A stretch of 29,926 nt of DNA from a virus. Shown piece after piece: positions 8,800 through 17,173 of the stretch. The stretch's first letter is position 1. Each line of letters begins with the position of its first letter. Made by a program: the position numbers and the translations under genes. Where the stretch lies: the IMG/VR virus record IMGVR_UViG_3300006923_001082, positions 1-29,926 of that record. The stretch is one strand, 5' to 3'. The notes below the pieces were generated by a model. The model did no database searches. It worked only from the letters and a program-made list of their open reading frames with translations, and was not told where the DNA came from.

Positions 8800-11700
8800 A
8801 TGTTTGATGATATACCATACTTGGTAGACCAAGCAATCTCTATGGCACCGCCTGGAGTTATAGATGCAAATAAACTAGAGAAAGAACTCAAAGCAGGTAG
8901 AGCTGAGAATCTAGTAAATCCTCACCTTAAACAATTAGCTCAAGCAGACCTACCTGTAGAGTCTTTTATAAGACTAGGATTTCAGCAACCCAAGATAGAA
9001 GAAAAGAGAACCTTCCCCTCTGGTGAATATGATATGATATCAGCTAAGGAATACGAAACATCTACTGGTCTATCTTTATATGATGGTAATCATTATGCAT
9101 CTAGGATACCCACGGGACCCAATGTAGGACTACTATTGAAATCAGAGAAGCATGAGACATTCGGTAGAATGTTACGTGGCGAGAGAAATGCAGGTACTGT
9201 ATTATACAGACGAAGAGATCCAGAGGGTAACAAAACCGTTCTAGATAATCGTCTATTTTCTTTCCTCCCTGGAGACAAGGTAGATACTAGTTTGTATCGC
9301 CCCGTCCCAGAAGAACAGATAAACAAATGGAGATTCTCTTCGTATAATATCTCTGATATTGCCGATAGTATCATACCATTCGAAGTAGTCCTAAGTGTTC
9401 CAGAACAATGGGGATACGATAAGGCATCTGACACCTATAAAGTTTACTTAGACAGTAAAGGTATACCTACGATTGGAATTGGCGGTAACATAGGTCCAGA
9501 TCGCAAGCATAAATTCATAGAACAACTAGAGATTGTAGCACCTGAGAAAAACTATGACGATATACTCTCAGGTGAACTAGGGCTTACAAGATCAGAAGTA
9601 GATCAGATATTCATGATGAATGTTAGAGAACATACCATAACAGCCGAAGGTCTTAAGATAGAAACCGAGAAGAATAGTGGAATCTTTGTACAACCATTCG
9701 AGAATCTATCAGAGTTTCCTCCGTATCTACAGCAAGCGATAATCAATGGTGTCTTTTGGTCGATGCTTACTCCAGCCAAGAGTCCTAATACCATGCGTAT
9801 GATTGCTCGTGGAGATTGGGAGGGAGCATCTAAAGAGTTTCTTGATGGTAAATGGCAGAGAGAACAAAAAGCAAAGAATGGGTCTACATGGCAAAGGTTC
9901 GTTCTAATCTCTGATGCATTAGATAGATATGGTAAAGAACTCAAGGGAACAGAAGACTCTGGATACATCATGCAAAAAGGAGATACTCTTTGGGGAGTAT
10001 CACAAGATCTTGGTATGACAACAGAGGAATTACAAGAGATGAATCCTGGGTTAGATCCTACGAATATTCCTGTGGGCTATAGACTTAAGACTAAGGCAGC
10101 TGAGGCTATAAAATATGGACAAAGAGTTGATGGAACTATGAAGGGAAGCGGATTCTTAGGTCCTATTAAAATGGACGATGGTCGTACTATGACTGAGTTA
10201 TCTATAGGAGTAGAGTTTGATGGGAAAGAAACACTAATTCCAGCTATTGTTCCTACCCTTACAGAAAAAGAAATAGATCACTTAAAAGGCGGGGGGAAGA
10301 TAACGGACGAGATTTTTAAGAAAGCAGTAGACCACGCCAAACAAAGAATGTCTAATGGATTAAGCCCCTTTAAAGAAATTAGTAAGACTGATAATGAAAC
10401 CTTTTGGAAAGACTTGGGTATAGTAGGGGGGTTAGCAAGTGTGGGAGCAGGGGGATTACCTGAAGATGTAGCTTTTGGAATGACCGAAGAACAGTTCGCG
10501 ATGTGGGAGAAGGCATCAACTCCAGAAACTAAAAGACTGATAGAAGCCTCTATAAGAGATAATATACATATAGCACAAACAAAGAACTATGACTGGGATT
10601 TGTTATTCGAAGAATTTGAAGCCCTCTCTCAGGGAAGTAAACAAGACCATCCTGAGTATCCTTTTGATATAGACTCAGCCAAAGAGTATAAGAAGCTTTC
10701 AAAAGAATCTGGAATTAAAAACATCCAAGAACAAGTGCCCCCTTTATCCGATTCTTGGGACAGTTTTATCGAGAACTTACCAGAGAAAAACAATGCACAC
10801 AGAAAAGCACGGGTTAATTCTTTAGTATCTGACCTAGGTGTAGATGGAATAGTGGAACTTGCAGCTTGGGATACGGGCGAATGGAAAGAATCAATTAAGC
10901 GCAAGGCAATCGAACTTGCAAGGCAAGTGGTTATAGAAGAAGAGATGGCACTAATAGAGATAGAAAGTACCCATGAACCATCTAAAGAACTACAAGATAG
11001 AAAGATAGCCCTTAGAAATTCTAAAGATGCCTTAGTAGATTACGACTACTTCGAAAGCTATCCTAAAAATAAAGGTGTTCAGATAATGGACCATAGCTTA
11101 AGAGATGCCTTATTACAACAAGGACATAACTACCAACCCACTCATATGAAAAGACCCACTCATATGAAAAGACCCCTACATATAAATGAAGGCTTGTATG
11201 CTGCAGTAAAAAATCTGCGGTTAGAAAATAGAAGTGTGGAATATATCCTAACATTAAATTCTAAGTTGGAAAGAAGAATGAATCTTACTGGAGAAATAAC
11301 TGAAGCCTTAGGAGGTCCTAAATCCGAGGCATTCTCACTAGAAGATAATGGAATATATAGGAAACAACTTCAAGAATTTTTCGATTCTAGAGGTCTTAAG
11401 GAAAAACGACCAAAGAAAAAGATTACGAAGAAGATTGAAAAGAAAGCGGTCTCAAAGAAAAAGCTTACAAAGAAGAAACCAAGAAAAAAAAGAAGAGGGC
11501 TTGTTCTAAACCCTGCCGAAACAAAAGCAGCAAAGGTGGCTCTGCGTCTATTAGACCCTAAAGCAAATCTTAAGGCTCTACAGAAGATGAGAGCCGCCAC
11601 GAACACAAAAACAGGAAAAGCTGGTGGAGCTGCCTTCTTCTTATATAGCATGATTGGATTATTACGCTCTATAGAAGAAGGAGAGACTAAGGATTTAACC

Positions 11701-12015
11701 GAGGGATGGCAAGGTCCGTGGTTCCGTGAATGGATGAAAGGCATTGCGGAAATGCAGTTAGGTGGTGCAGAATCTGTTGAAAACATGACTATAGATAATC
11801 TTATGTATTATATTACATCTATCTATAAGCCTAAGGAACAGCTTAGAATTCTATCAGAAATCCCTAAGAGCCTTAAGGATGTATTCGTCGAACCTTTATT
11901 ATGGGCAATGGAAAAATTGGACCAAGGCTCCGACACACCCTCAGTAACACCAATGAATTCAAGAAGTGGACAGTCTACCCCATCGGGGCAATATCCACCT
12001 TCGGTACAACAATAA
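8800..12015 (+). CDS. Mosaic virion protein with T4-lysozyme-like domain and LysM repeat
   Basis: 1,071 aa. An upstream in-frame TTG (8782) exists, but AGGAG at 8790-8794 with a 5-nt spacer selects the ATG at 8800. Residues about 74-160 (HYASRIPTGPNVGLLLKSEK onward) match a segment recurring in large phage structural proteins. Residues about 200-380 resemble GH24/T4 lysozyme: YLDSKGIPTIGIGGN supplies D218 and T224 at the positions of T4 D20 and T26, and E202 is the best candidate for the catalytic Glu, although its spacing to the Asp is longer. A LysM-like repeat (YIMQKGDTLWGVSQDLGMTT) covers about 388-433. A SIGVEFDGKETLIPAIVPTL domain (447-527) is again typical of phage virion proteins. A very Lys/Arg-rich stretch lies near 868-902. 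It is likely a packaged muralytic protein that opens peptidoglycan at infection, not a lysis endolysin, because of its size and position before the ejection genes. Confidence 0.8.
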   Translation: MFDDIPYLVDQAISMAPPGVIDANKLEKELKAGRAENLVNPHLKQLAQADLPVESFIRLGFQQPKIEEKRTFPSGEYDMISAKEYETSTGLSLYDGNHYASRIPTGPNVGLLLKSEKHETFGRMLRGERNAGTVLYRRRDPEGNKTVLDNRLFSFLPGDKVDTSLYRPVPEEQINKWRFSSYNISDIADSIIPFEVVLSVPEQWGYDKASDTYKVYLDSKGIPTIGIGGNIGPDRKHKFIEQLEIVAPEKNYDDILSGELGLTRSEVDQIFMMNVREHTITAEGLKIETEKNSGIFVQPFENLSEFPPYLQQAIINGVFWSMLTPAKSPNTMRMIARGDWEGASKEFLDGKWQREQKAKNGSTWQRFVLISDALDRYGKELKGTEDSGYIMQKGDTLWGVSQDLGMTTEELQEMNPGLDPTNIPVGYRLKTKAAEAIKYGQRVDGTMKGSGFLGPIKMDDGRTMTELSIGVEFDGKETLIPAIVPTLTEKEIDHLKGGGKITDEIFKKAVDHAKQRMSNGLSPFKEISKTDNETFWKDLGIVGGLASVGAGGLPEDVAFGMTEEQFAMWEKASTPETKRLIEASIRDNIHIAQTKNYDWDLLFEEFEALSQGSKQDHPEYPFDIDSAKEYKKLSKESGIKNIQEQVPPLSDSWDSFIENLPEKNNAHRKARVNSLVSDLGVDGIVELAAWDTGEWKESIKRKAIELARQVVIEEEMALIEIESTHEPSKELQDRKIALRNSKDALVDYDYFESYPKNKGVQIMDHSLRDALLQQGHNYQPTHMKRPTHMKRPLHINEGLYAAVKNLRLENRSVEYILTLNSKLERRMNLTGEITEALGGPKSEAFSLEDNGIYRKQLQEFFDSRGLKEKRPKKKITKKIEKKAVSKKKLTKKKPRKKRRGLVLNPAETKAAKVALRLLDPKANLKALQKMRAATNTKTGKAGGAAFFLYSMIGLLRSIEEGETKDLTEGWQGPWFREWMKGIAEMQLGGAESVENMTIDNLMYYITSIYKPKEQLRILSEIPKSLKDVFVEPLLWAMEKLDQGSDTPSVTPMNSRSGQSTPSGQYPPSVQQ
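11137..11172 (+). repeat. Two tandem 18-bp units inside the lysozyme gene
   Basis: The unit CCCACTCATATGAAAAGA occurs twice head to tail (11137-11154 and 11155-11172) and codes for THMKRPTHMKRP. It is in frame and looks like a recent slippage duplication in a linker of the virion lysozyme. Confidence 0.9.
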
Positions 12016-12027
12016 GGAGATATTCAT

Positions 12028-12702
12028 ATGTACGCAGGATTAGTAATGGGCGGCTTAAGTATGCTATCAGGCATGCAAGCCAATGCAGCCCAACGACAAG
12101 CAGAAGCAGCTCAACATGCTATCCAAATGTCGAACTACAATCGTGAGAATATGATTGGTAATCTTCAGAACATGATGAAGAATATCGAAATCTCTAGAAT
12201 TAATCAAGCTCGATGGAGACAGAATCGTGAGATCGCTAAAGCAGCTAATGAAAACCGTGTGCTTCAGGAGAGAGAACTCCGAAAGAGTGTCGGTGGTAAG
12301 ATGATGCAGATAAGCCGTGGACGTAACCAAGCATTAGATGCCCTAGCATCCAAAGCAACGGGAGCAGGGATGACCCCCGAAAGTGGAACAGCCAAGGCAT
12401 TACGTAATATGATCCTTACGTCCAGTGGTCAAGAGATGCAGTCCCTTAGGGAAAACAATTACATGGCTCGACAAAATATTATTCGTGAGCAAGAGAAAGC
12501 TTTAGCAAGTAGAGATCTATATAGTTATAATCAGGGATCTACATATTTCTCTGGTCCAGCCCCACAACTCGTACAAACAGCAAAGACATCTCCTTTAGCA
12601 GCAGCATCTATGTTTGCTAGCGGTGCAGCTAGTGGAATCGGACTGGACTCATCGGTTCAAGACACATATGGTGGCTGGTCTAATATGATACAAGGAAACT
12701 AA
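12028..12702 (+). CDS. Internal virion protein, T7 gp14-like
   Basis: A 224-aa protein (T7 gp14 is 196 aa). AAGGAG at 12014-12019 with an 8-nt spacer fixes the start, 12 nt after the lysozyme gene. The N-terminus is Gly/Met-rich and mildly hydrophobic (YAGLVMGGLSMLSGMQANAA), followed by long Gln/Asn/Arg/Glu-rich helices (about 20-165) and a Gly/Ala/Ser-rich tail. This pattern is typical of gp14-class ejection proteins that enter the outer membrane in the infected cell. The assignment rests on architecture and on its place directly before gp15- and gp16-like genes; I do not see a diagnostic motif. Confidence 0.7.
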   Translation: MYAGLVMGGLSMLSGMQANAAQRQAEAAQHAIQMSNYNRENMIGNLQNMMKNIEISRINQARWRQNREIAKAANENRVLQERELRKSVGGKMMQISRGRNQALDALASKATGAGMTPESGTAKALRNMILTSSGQEMQSLRENNYMARQNIIREQEKALASRDLYSYNQGSTYFSGPAPQLVQTAKTSPLAAASMFASGAASGIGLDSSVQDTYGGWSNMIQGN

Positions 12703-12707
12703 AAATA

Positions 12708-15700
12708 ATGCCACAACCTAACAACAAAAAACGTAGAGAGAGAACCGGGGGTCTAGGATCTATAGAACAGTTTACCAAACTTGGACAGATTGTCGAAGAA
12801 GGATCACAAATTACTCCTGTATCTCCTCAAAATATGAAGGGGCATATAACAGCTCCTTCTTTTGCTGTAGGTCCAGGCAAACATGATCCTAATAATATCA
12901 AAGTAGCTAAAGGATCTATTCAGCAGCTCAATGAATTTGCCACAAACATGACAAGTGTTGTGGATGCCCAAGCTAAATATAAAAAAGTAGAAGAACAACG
13001 AAGGATTAAGCAGGACGAAGATAAACAAATAGAGGCTATGAATAAACTCTTAGGTCTTGAGAATGATTGGGAAGAAGGAAGAAACAATACTCTTCTCAAG
13101 AGAACTAAAGAGGCTAGAAATTATCTAACACCAGATAGACTCAATGAGGTAACTAAGTCAAACCCCCAAACAGGTGATGACGAGATAGATTTCTCTATGT
13201 TAACTAACACAGAAATCTTATCTATCTCTCAAGGTGTAGATTTTAGATCACTAGAAGGCAAGGGGGCGGCAGAAATAGCGAAAATGTTAGATGCCCTTCC
13301 TATTGAGTGGAATTTTAAGAAGCAACGACAGATACTAACAAGTAACTGGAAGACTCTTGAAACACAGATGCAAACCTCCAGAGGAAGTGCTGAGTATTAT
13401 AAGGGACTGAACTCCTTGAACTCTCATATGAATGAGTTAACTGCTAGTGAGTATCGTGCCGATCTTATTGAGATTGTTAATATGCTTGATGCAGACCCTA
13501 ACATCACTCTTGAAGAAGCAGATGAAATCATAGATAACTGGAATGAGGCGGTATATATAAATAATCCAGAGCTCCGTGGTAGTGGGGTATATCAACAGAC
13601 TATTGAGAACATAGCTGGGAATGCACATACTACTATTTCTAGATCTCGTATTAAGGCTGTAACGGATTGGTATGACGAGATAAAAGAAGAAGGAGTAATA
13701 GACCTTTTTATTATGCAGGTCAAGGAACACTTTAAGAATGGTTCCATTCCAATACCTGAAGATGTTACTTGGAATGTAGAGGACATGCCAGCATCGTATC
13801 TTACAGACTTTGTTGTAGATTCCTTACTAGGTACTAGAGAAGATGGACCAGATTTTTTGAATCCAGAAATCATCCAAGATATGATGAGAGGGCTTGGGCT
13901 TGGGGATAATACAATCGGGTTTGATTCAGAGTCTGCAGTAATCCAGAGCTTCGTCCGAGATAAGATCTTTCCTATAGTATCTGAAAGATTCGCTGTAGAG
14001 CGAGATCTCAACACACAGATACGTAGGCAACACAAACTTATTATGGATGAGGACTCGATTGCTAGGGGAGATGTGGTAGATATAGATGATTTCTATCCCT
14101 CAAAAGGATCACAAGAAGATCTTTCTTTGTATATTAAGACTATAACAAATATCATCCATCCTAGAATTCTTGGAGGCTTTGACAATAGAGCTATTTCAAT
14201 AGCTACAAATCCAGAAGGTAATAAAGAAACTAAACTTTTAGAAGGATACAAAGTCTTATCAAAGAATAATTTCATAGATATTTTTACAGCATACCATGAT
14301 AGACTTGGAACATTTGATAATATCAAAGATCCTGAAGAGAGAACTAAAAGTATCAGAGACCAAGCGTTAGCCCAGAGAGAGAAAGCACTCGAAAAATTCG
14401 AAACTCAGGTAATTCAATTTGAAAAAGACGCTTCTCTGACTAGGTTCAACGCACATTTGGAATCATCTATGTTACTAGGTTACTTAACTAATGTGGACGG
14501 TTACTCTTATTTTCAAGCCCTAGTAACCAATAAATCGTTAGACGATTCTTTGGATGGTATCATACAAAATACTAAAAATATAGAGAGCTATCGTAATACT
14601 GGAGAATATAACTCTAGTATCACATACGACTATATGCATCCTGGAAACTTAACAGACAAAGAACAGGAAGATATAGGAGATCCTACTTTACTGAATGACC
14701 ACTTAGGTATAATTAAGAAGACTTGGAAAGATCAGAATGGTCTCACTCATGTAGAGTACGAAAGAATTGACCCAGCAGATCCTATAGGTGTAACTGTTCA
14801 TAATATGTTTAAAACAGTAATGAATACTGTAGCAGAGGCTGGGGGATCTGAAGATGCTGGGGGGGTAGATACTTTAAATGGCTTGGGTACAACATCTGGT
14901 CAAAAAAATATCTTAGAAAATATTATAGCTGCAATATCCCGAGAAGAGGATACACGCCAAAGAACCCCAGATACTCCCAATGCTATCGAGAATGCTGCAA
15001 AAGTATTAGGGGAAGTAGAGTATGAAAAGTATAAGAACTATAGCCTTCTTATGCATAATGTAAACACCACTGGAAAACTGGATAACACAGTTAAGGATGC
15101 CTTGTTAAAGAGTATACAAGATCCTAAGATGTTCCATCCTTTAATACAGTGGATGTACCTAACGGACGATAATGGTAAGTACCATATCCATGAAGCATCT
15201 CGTAGGTCTCTTATAAAAAACCTCACGACCAACGAAAACAATGCTGACTATAGAAAACTAGGATGGATTATTTATGACCTCGATAATAAACTTACTACAC
15301 AAATAGGTAACCTACCATCTGATCCAGAGGAGAGAGCACAAGCATTAGGTATGATGTCTGGAGAATTATCATTAGACGAGAATATGGTGACACTGCTTAA
15401 TGATGCTATAACATACGCTGGAATTAGGGAAAAAACTCGGGTGAAGGGCTTTAGTAAGGAGGTTGATAAGTTTCTTGCTGATCCAGATTATGAGGGGGAC
15501 ATGAATATAGACGAAGCTGCCGAGTCTCTAATAGGGGTGCTAAGTAGTGGAGGTTATCTTGAGGCAACTAGAGAAGAGGGAAGTAGGTGGAGTGACTCTA
15601 ATCAACTAGCCATGTATCCTTATTACTCTAAAGTAGTCTCTACATCTCTAGGACCACAACAATTCGACCCAAATTCATACGGTGACTTTATGCAAGATAT

Positions 15701-17165
15701 GATGTTCCGGTATCTAGAGTACCGTTTTCAGCATCCTGTTGATCCAGATACAGGAGAGTCAGAAGATTTATCTCTTAATGATTTCTGGAATAATACACTA
15801 AGCGACGAATTTGCTGCAGGAGAATGGTCAATATACATAGATGATTCCTTTGGGGCTAACGGTAGGGTATACTTTACCAAAGATACTGAAGGAGCTTTAG
15901 AAGGACCAACAACACCGATGAGAGCATGGTTTTCTACAGCCAGTAAGTATGTGATCACAGATAACTTTGATACCAATAGTATGCTATACGATACATCATC
16001 TTCTATAGATCTAACATCTCCTAAAGCTGTAGATAACATGTATAGTGCTATACGCTTAGTCATGGATGATTACTTAATTAAAGAAGATGGTTCATTCTTG
16101 GCTGATAGTGAATTCTTTAGGGGTAAATGGATAGCCCATCCAACTGTACAAGAATTTTATAATACCACAAGAGAACTAAGGGAATCTTCTCCAGATTATA
16201 CTGAAGAGCATGAGTACAAAAGAGTAGTAGAGAACCTTGCTAATGCTATACATCTAGGAGAGATACCAATACCAGGAGAGATGGACACAGAAGGTAATTG
16301 GATTAGCCACCCACTTACACATACCCCAACTTCAGTAAGTTCTAATAGCAAAGCATATTCTTATAAGAATGCTGTACATGACTACATAAATATTGCAGGT
16401 AGTTTTCCATCACAAGAAGTGTATAGTATGATAGGAAACCAATTAAAAACAAGAGCAGATATTGCGATATGGGCTCTCAACTCTCACAGAGCCTCAGATA
16501 GTATAAAGTACCCCTCTGAATTTGCTAGACAGGAAATGATAAACCTAGACCAAGTATCTATACATCCTAATCCAGAAGACTTTACTCATGCAGAACTAGG
16601 AATCTTTAGAGATTCTTTTGGCGGGGAACGCCGGGATACTGAAACTAAGCTTAGTCATCAAATCAGGAAGTCTCAATTAGATCAATACTTTAATCTCTAT
16701 GGAGATGGATACCCTGTCCAACTAAGACTGAGTATGCCCGATGGTACACCTATAGATGATTTTCCTACGTTATATGTTCGTAATATATACAGGGATATAG
16801 ATGGTCGTTGGGTTAATGAACAGACAAGGAGTCCTGCGTTTGTAATCAACCAAAATAATATGGATGGTGCAATTACTAGAGAAAAAATTAAAAACCAAAA
16901 AGGGAAAGCATTTAGATTGGTAAGCAAAGACTCTCCAGATTTTGAAATCAATATAGTATTTCCTGATAATGTACACAATGAAGTACGAGGAGAAATAGAG
17001 GAAAAAGGCATGAGAGTTAAGTGGGACTGGAACCCAATGCAAAGGGGAGTAGCTCCTTTTATTACAGCCAAAAAAATATCTGGTGATTTGAGGGGTGGTG
17101 AGTTTGTCTTACCTTACACTTTCTCGCCATTCATACAAGAACGCTTGACTTCTGATCTTAAATAG
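12708..17165 (+). CDS. Internal virion protein, T7 gp15-like, enlarged
   Basis: 1,485 aa, about twice T7 gp15 (747 aa). It starts 5 nt after the gp14-like gene. The ribosome binding site is weak (AAGGA at 12692-12696, 11-nt spacer), so expression may depend on coupling. The N-terminus is basic and disordered-looking (NNKKRRERTGG). A charged helical section follows (AKYKKVEEQRRIKQDEDKQI), then long alpha-helical, Asp/Glu/Asn-rich stretches without cysteine clusters, signal peptide or membrane segment. No enzyme motif is recognisable. Position between gp14- and gp16-like genes and the helical character support a periplasmic-conduit ejection protein. A different virion protein cannot be excluded from sequence alone. 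Confidence 0.65.
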   Translation: MPQPNNKKRRERTGGLGSIEQFTKLGQIVEEGSQITPVSPQNMKGHITAPSFAVGPGKHDPNNIKVAKGSIQQLNEFATNMTSVVDAQAKYKKVEEQRRIKQDEDKQIEAMNKLLGLENDWEEGRNNTLLKRTKEARNYLTPDRLNEVTKSNPQTGDDEIDFSMLTNTEILSISQGVDFRSLEGKGAAEIAKMLDALPIEWNFKKQRQILTSNWKTLETQMQTSRGSAEYYKGLNSLNSHMNELTASEYRADLIEIVNMLDADPNITLEEADEIIDNWNEAVYINNPELRGSGVYQQTIENIAGNAHTTISRSRIKAVTDWYDEIKEEGVIDLFIMQVKEHFKNGSIPIPEDVTWNVEDMPASYLTDFVVDSLLGTREDGPDFLNPEIIQDMMRGLGLGDNTIGFDSESAVIQSFVRDKIFPIVSERFAVERDLNTQIRRQHKLIMDEDSIARGDVVDIDDFYPSKGSQEDLSLYIKTITNIIHPRILGGFDNRAISIATNPEGNKETKLLEGYKVLSKNNFIDIFTAYHDRLGTFDNIKDPEERTKSIRDQALAQREKALEKFETQVIQFEKDASLTRFNAHLESSMLLGYLTNVDGYSYFQALVTNKSLDDSLDGIIQNTKNIESYRNTGEYNSSITYDYMHPGNLTDKEQEDIGDPTLLNDHLGIIKKTWKDQNGLTHVEYERIDPADPIGVTVHNMFKTVMNTVAEAGGSEDAGGVDTLNGLGTTSGQKNILENIIAAISREEDTRQRTPDTPNAIENAAKVLGEVEYEKYKNYSLLMHNVNTTGKLDNTVKDALLKSIQDPKMFHPLIQWMYLTDDNGKYHIHEASRRSLIKNLTTNENNADYRKLGWIIYDLDNKLTTQIGNLPSDPEERAQALGMMSGELSLDENMVTLLNDAITYAGIREKTRVKGFSKEVDKFLADPDYEGDMNIDEAAESLIGVLSSGGYLEATREEGSRWSDSNQLAMYPYYSKVVSTSLGPQQFDPNSYGDFMQDMMFRYLEYRFQHPVDPDTGESEDLSLNDFWNNTLSDEFAAGEWSIYIDDSFGANGRVYFTKDTEGALEGPTTPMRAWFSTASKYVITDNFDTNSMLYDTSSSIDLTSPKAVDNMYSAIRLVMDDYLIKEDGSFLADSEFFRGKWIAHPTVQEFYNTTRELRESSPDYTEEHEYKRVVENLANAIHLGEIPIPGEMDTEGNWISHPLTHTPTSVSSNSKAYSYKNAVHDYINIAGSFPSQEVYSMIGNQLKTRADIAIWALNSHRASDSIKYPSEFARQEMINLDQVSIHPNPEDFTHAELGIFRDSFGGERRDTETKLSHQIRKSQLDQYFNLYGDGYPVQLRLSMPDGTPIDDFPTLYVRNIYRDIDGRWVNEQTRSPAFVINQNNMDGAITREKIKNQKGKAFRLVSKDSPDFEINIVFPDNVHNEVRGEIEEKGMRVKWDWNPMQRGVAPFITAKKISGDLRGGEFVLPYTFSPFIQERLTSDLK

Positions 17166-17173
17166 GAACACAT

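Noticed and set aside
11370-11786. 138-aa minus-strand frame rich in Phe
   Set aside because: It is the complement of the Lys-rich stretch of the lysozyme gene; the poly-Phe run mirrors AAG/AAA codons.
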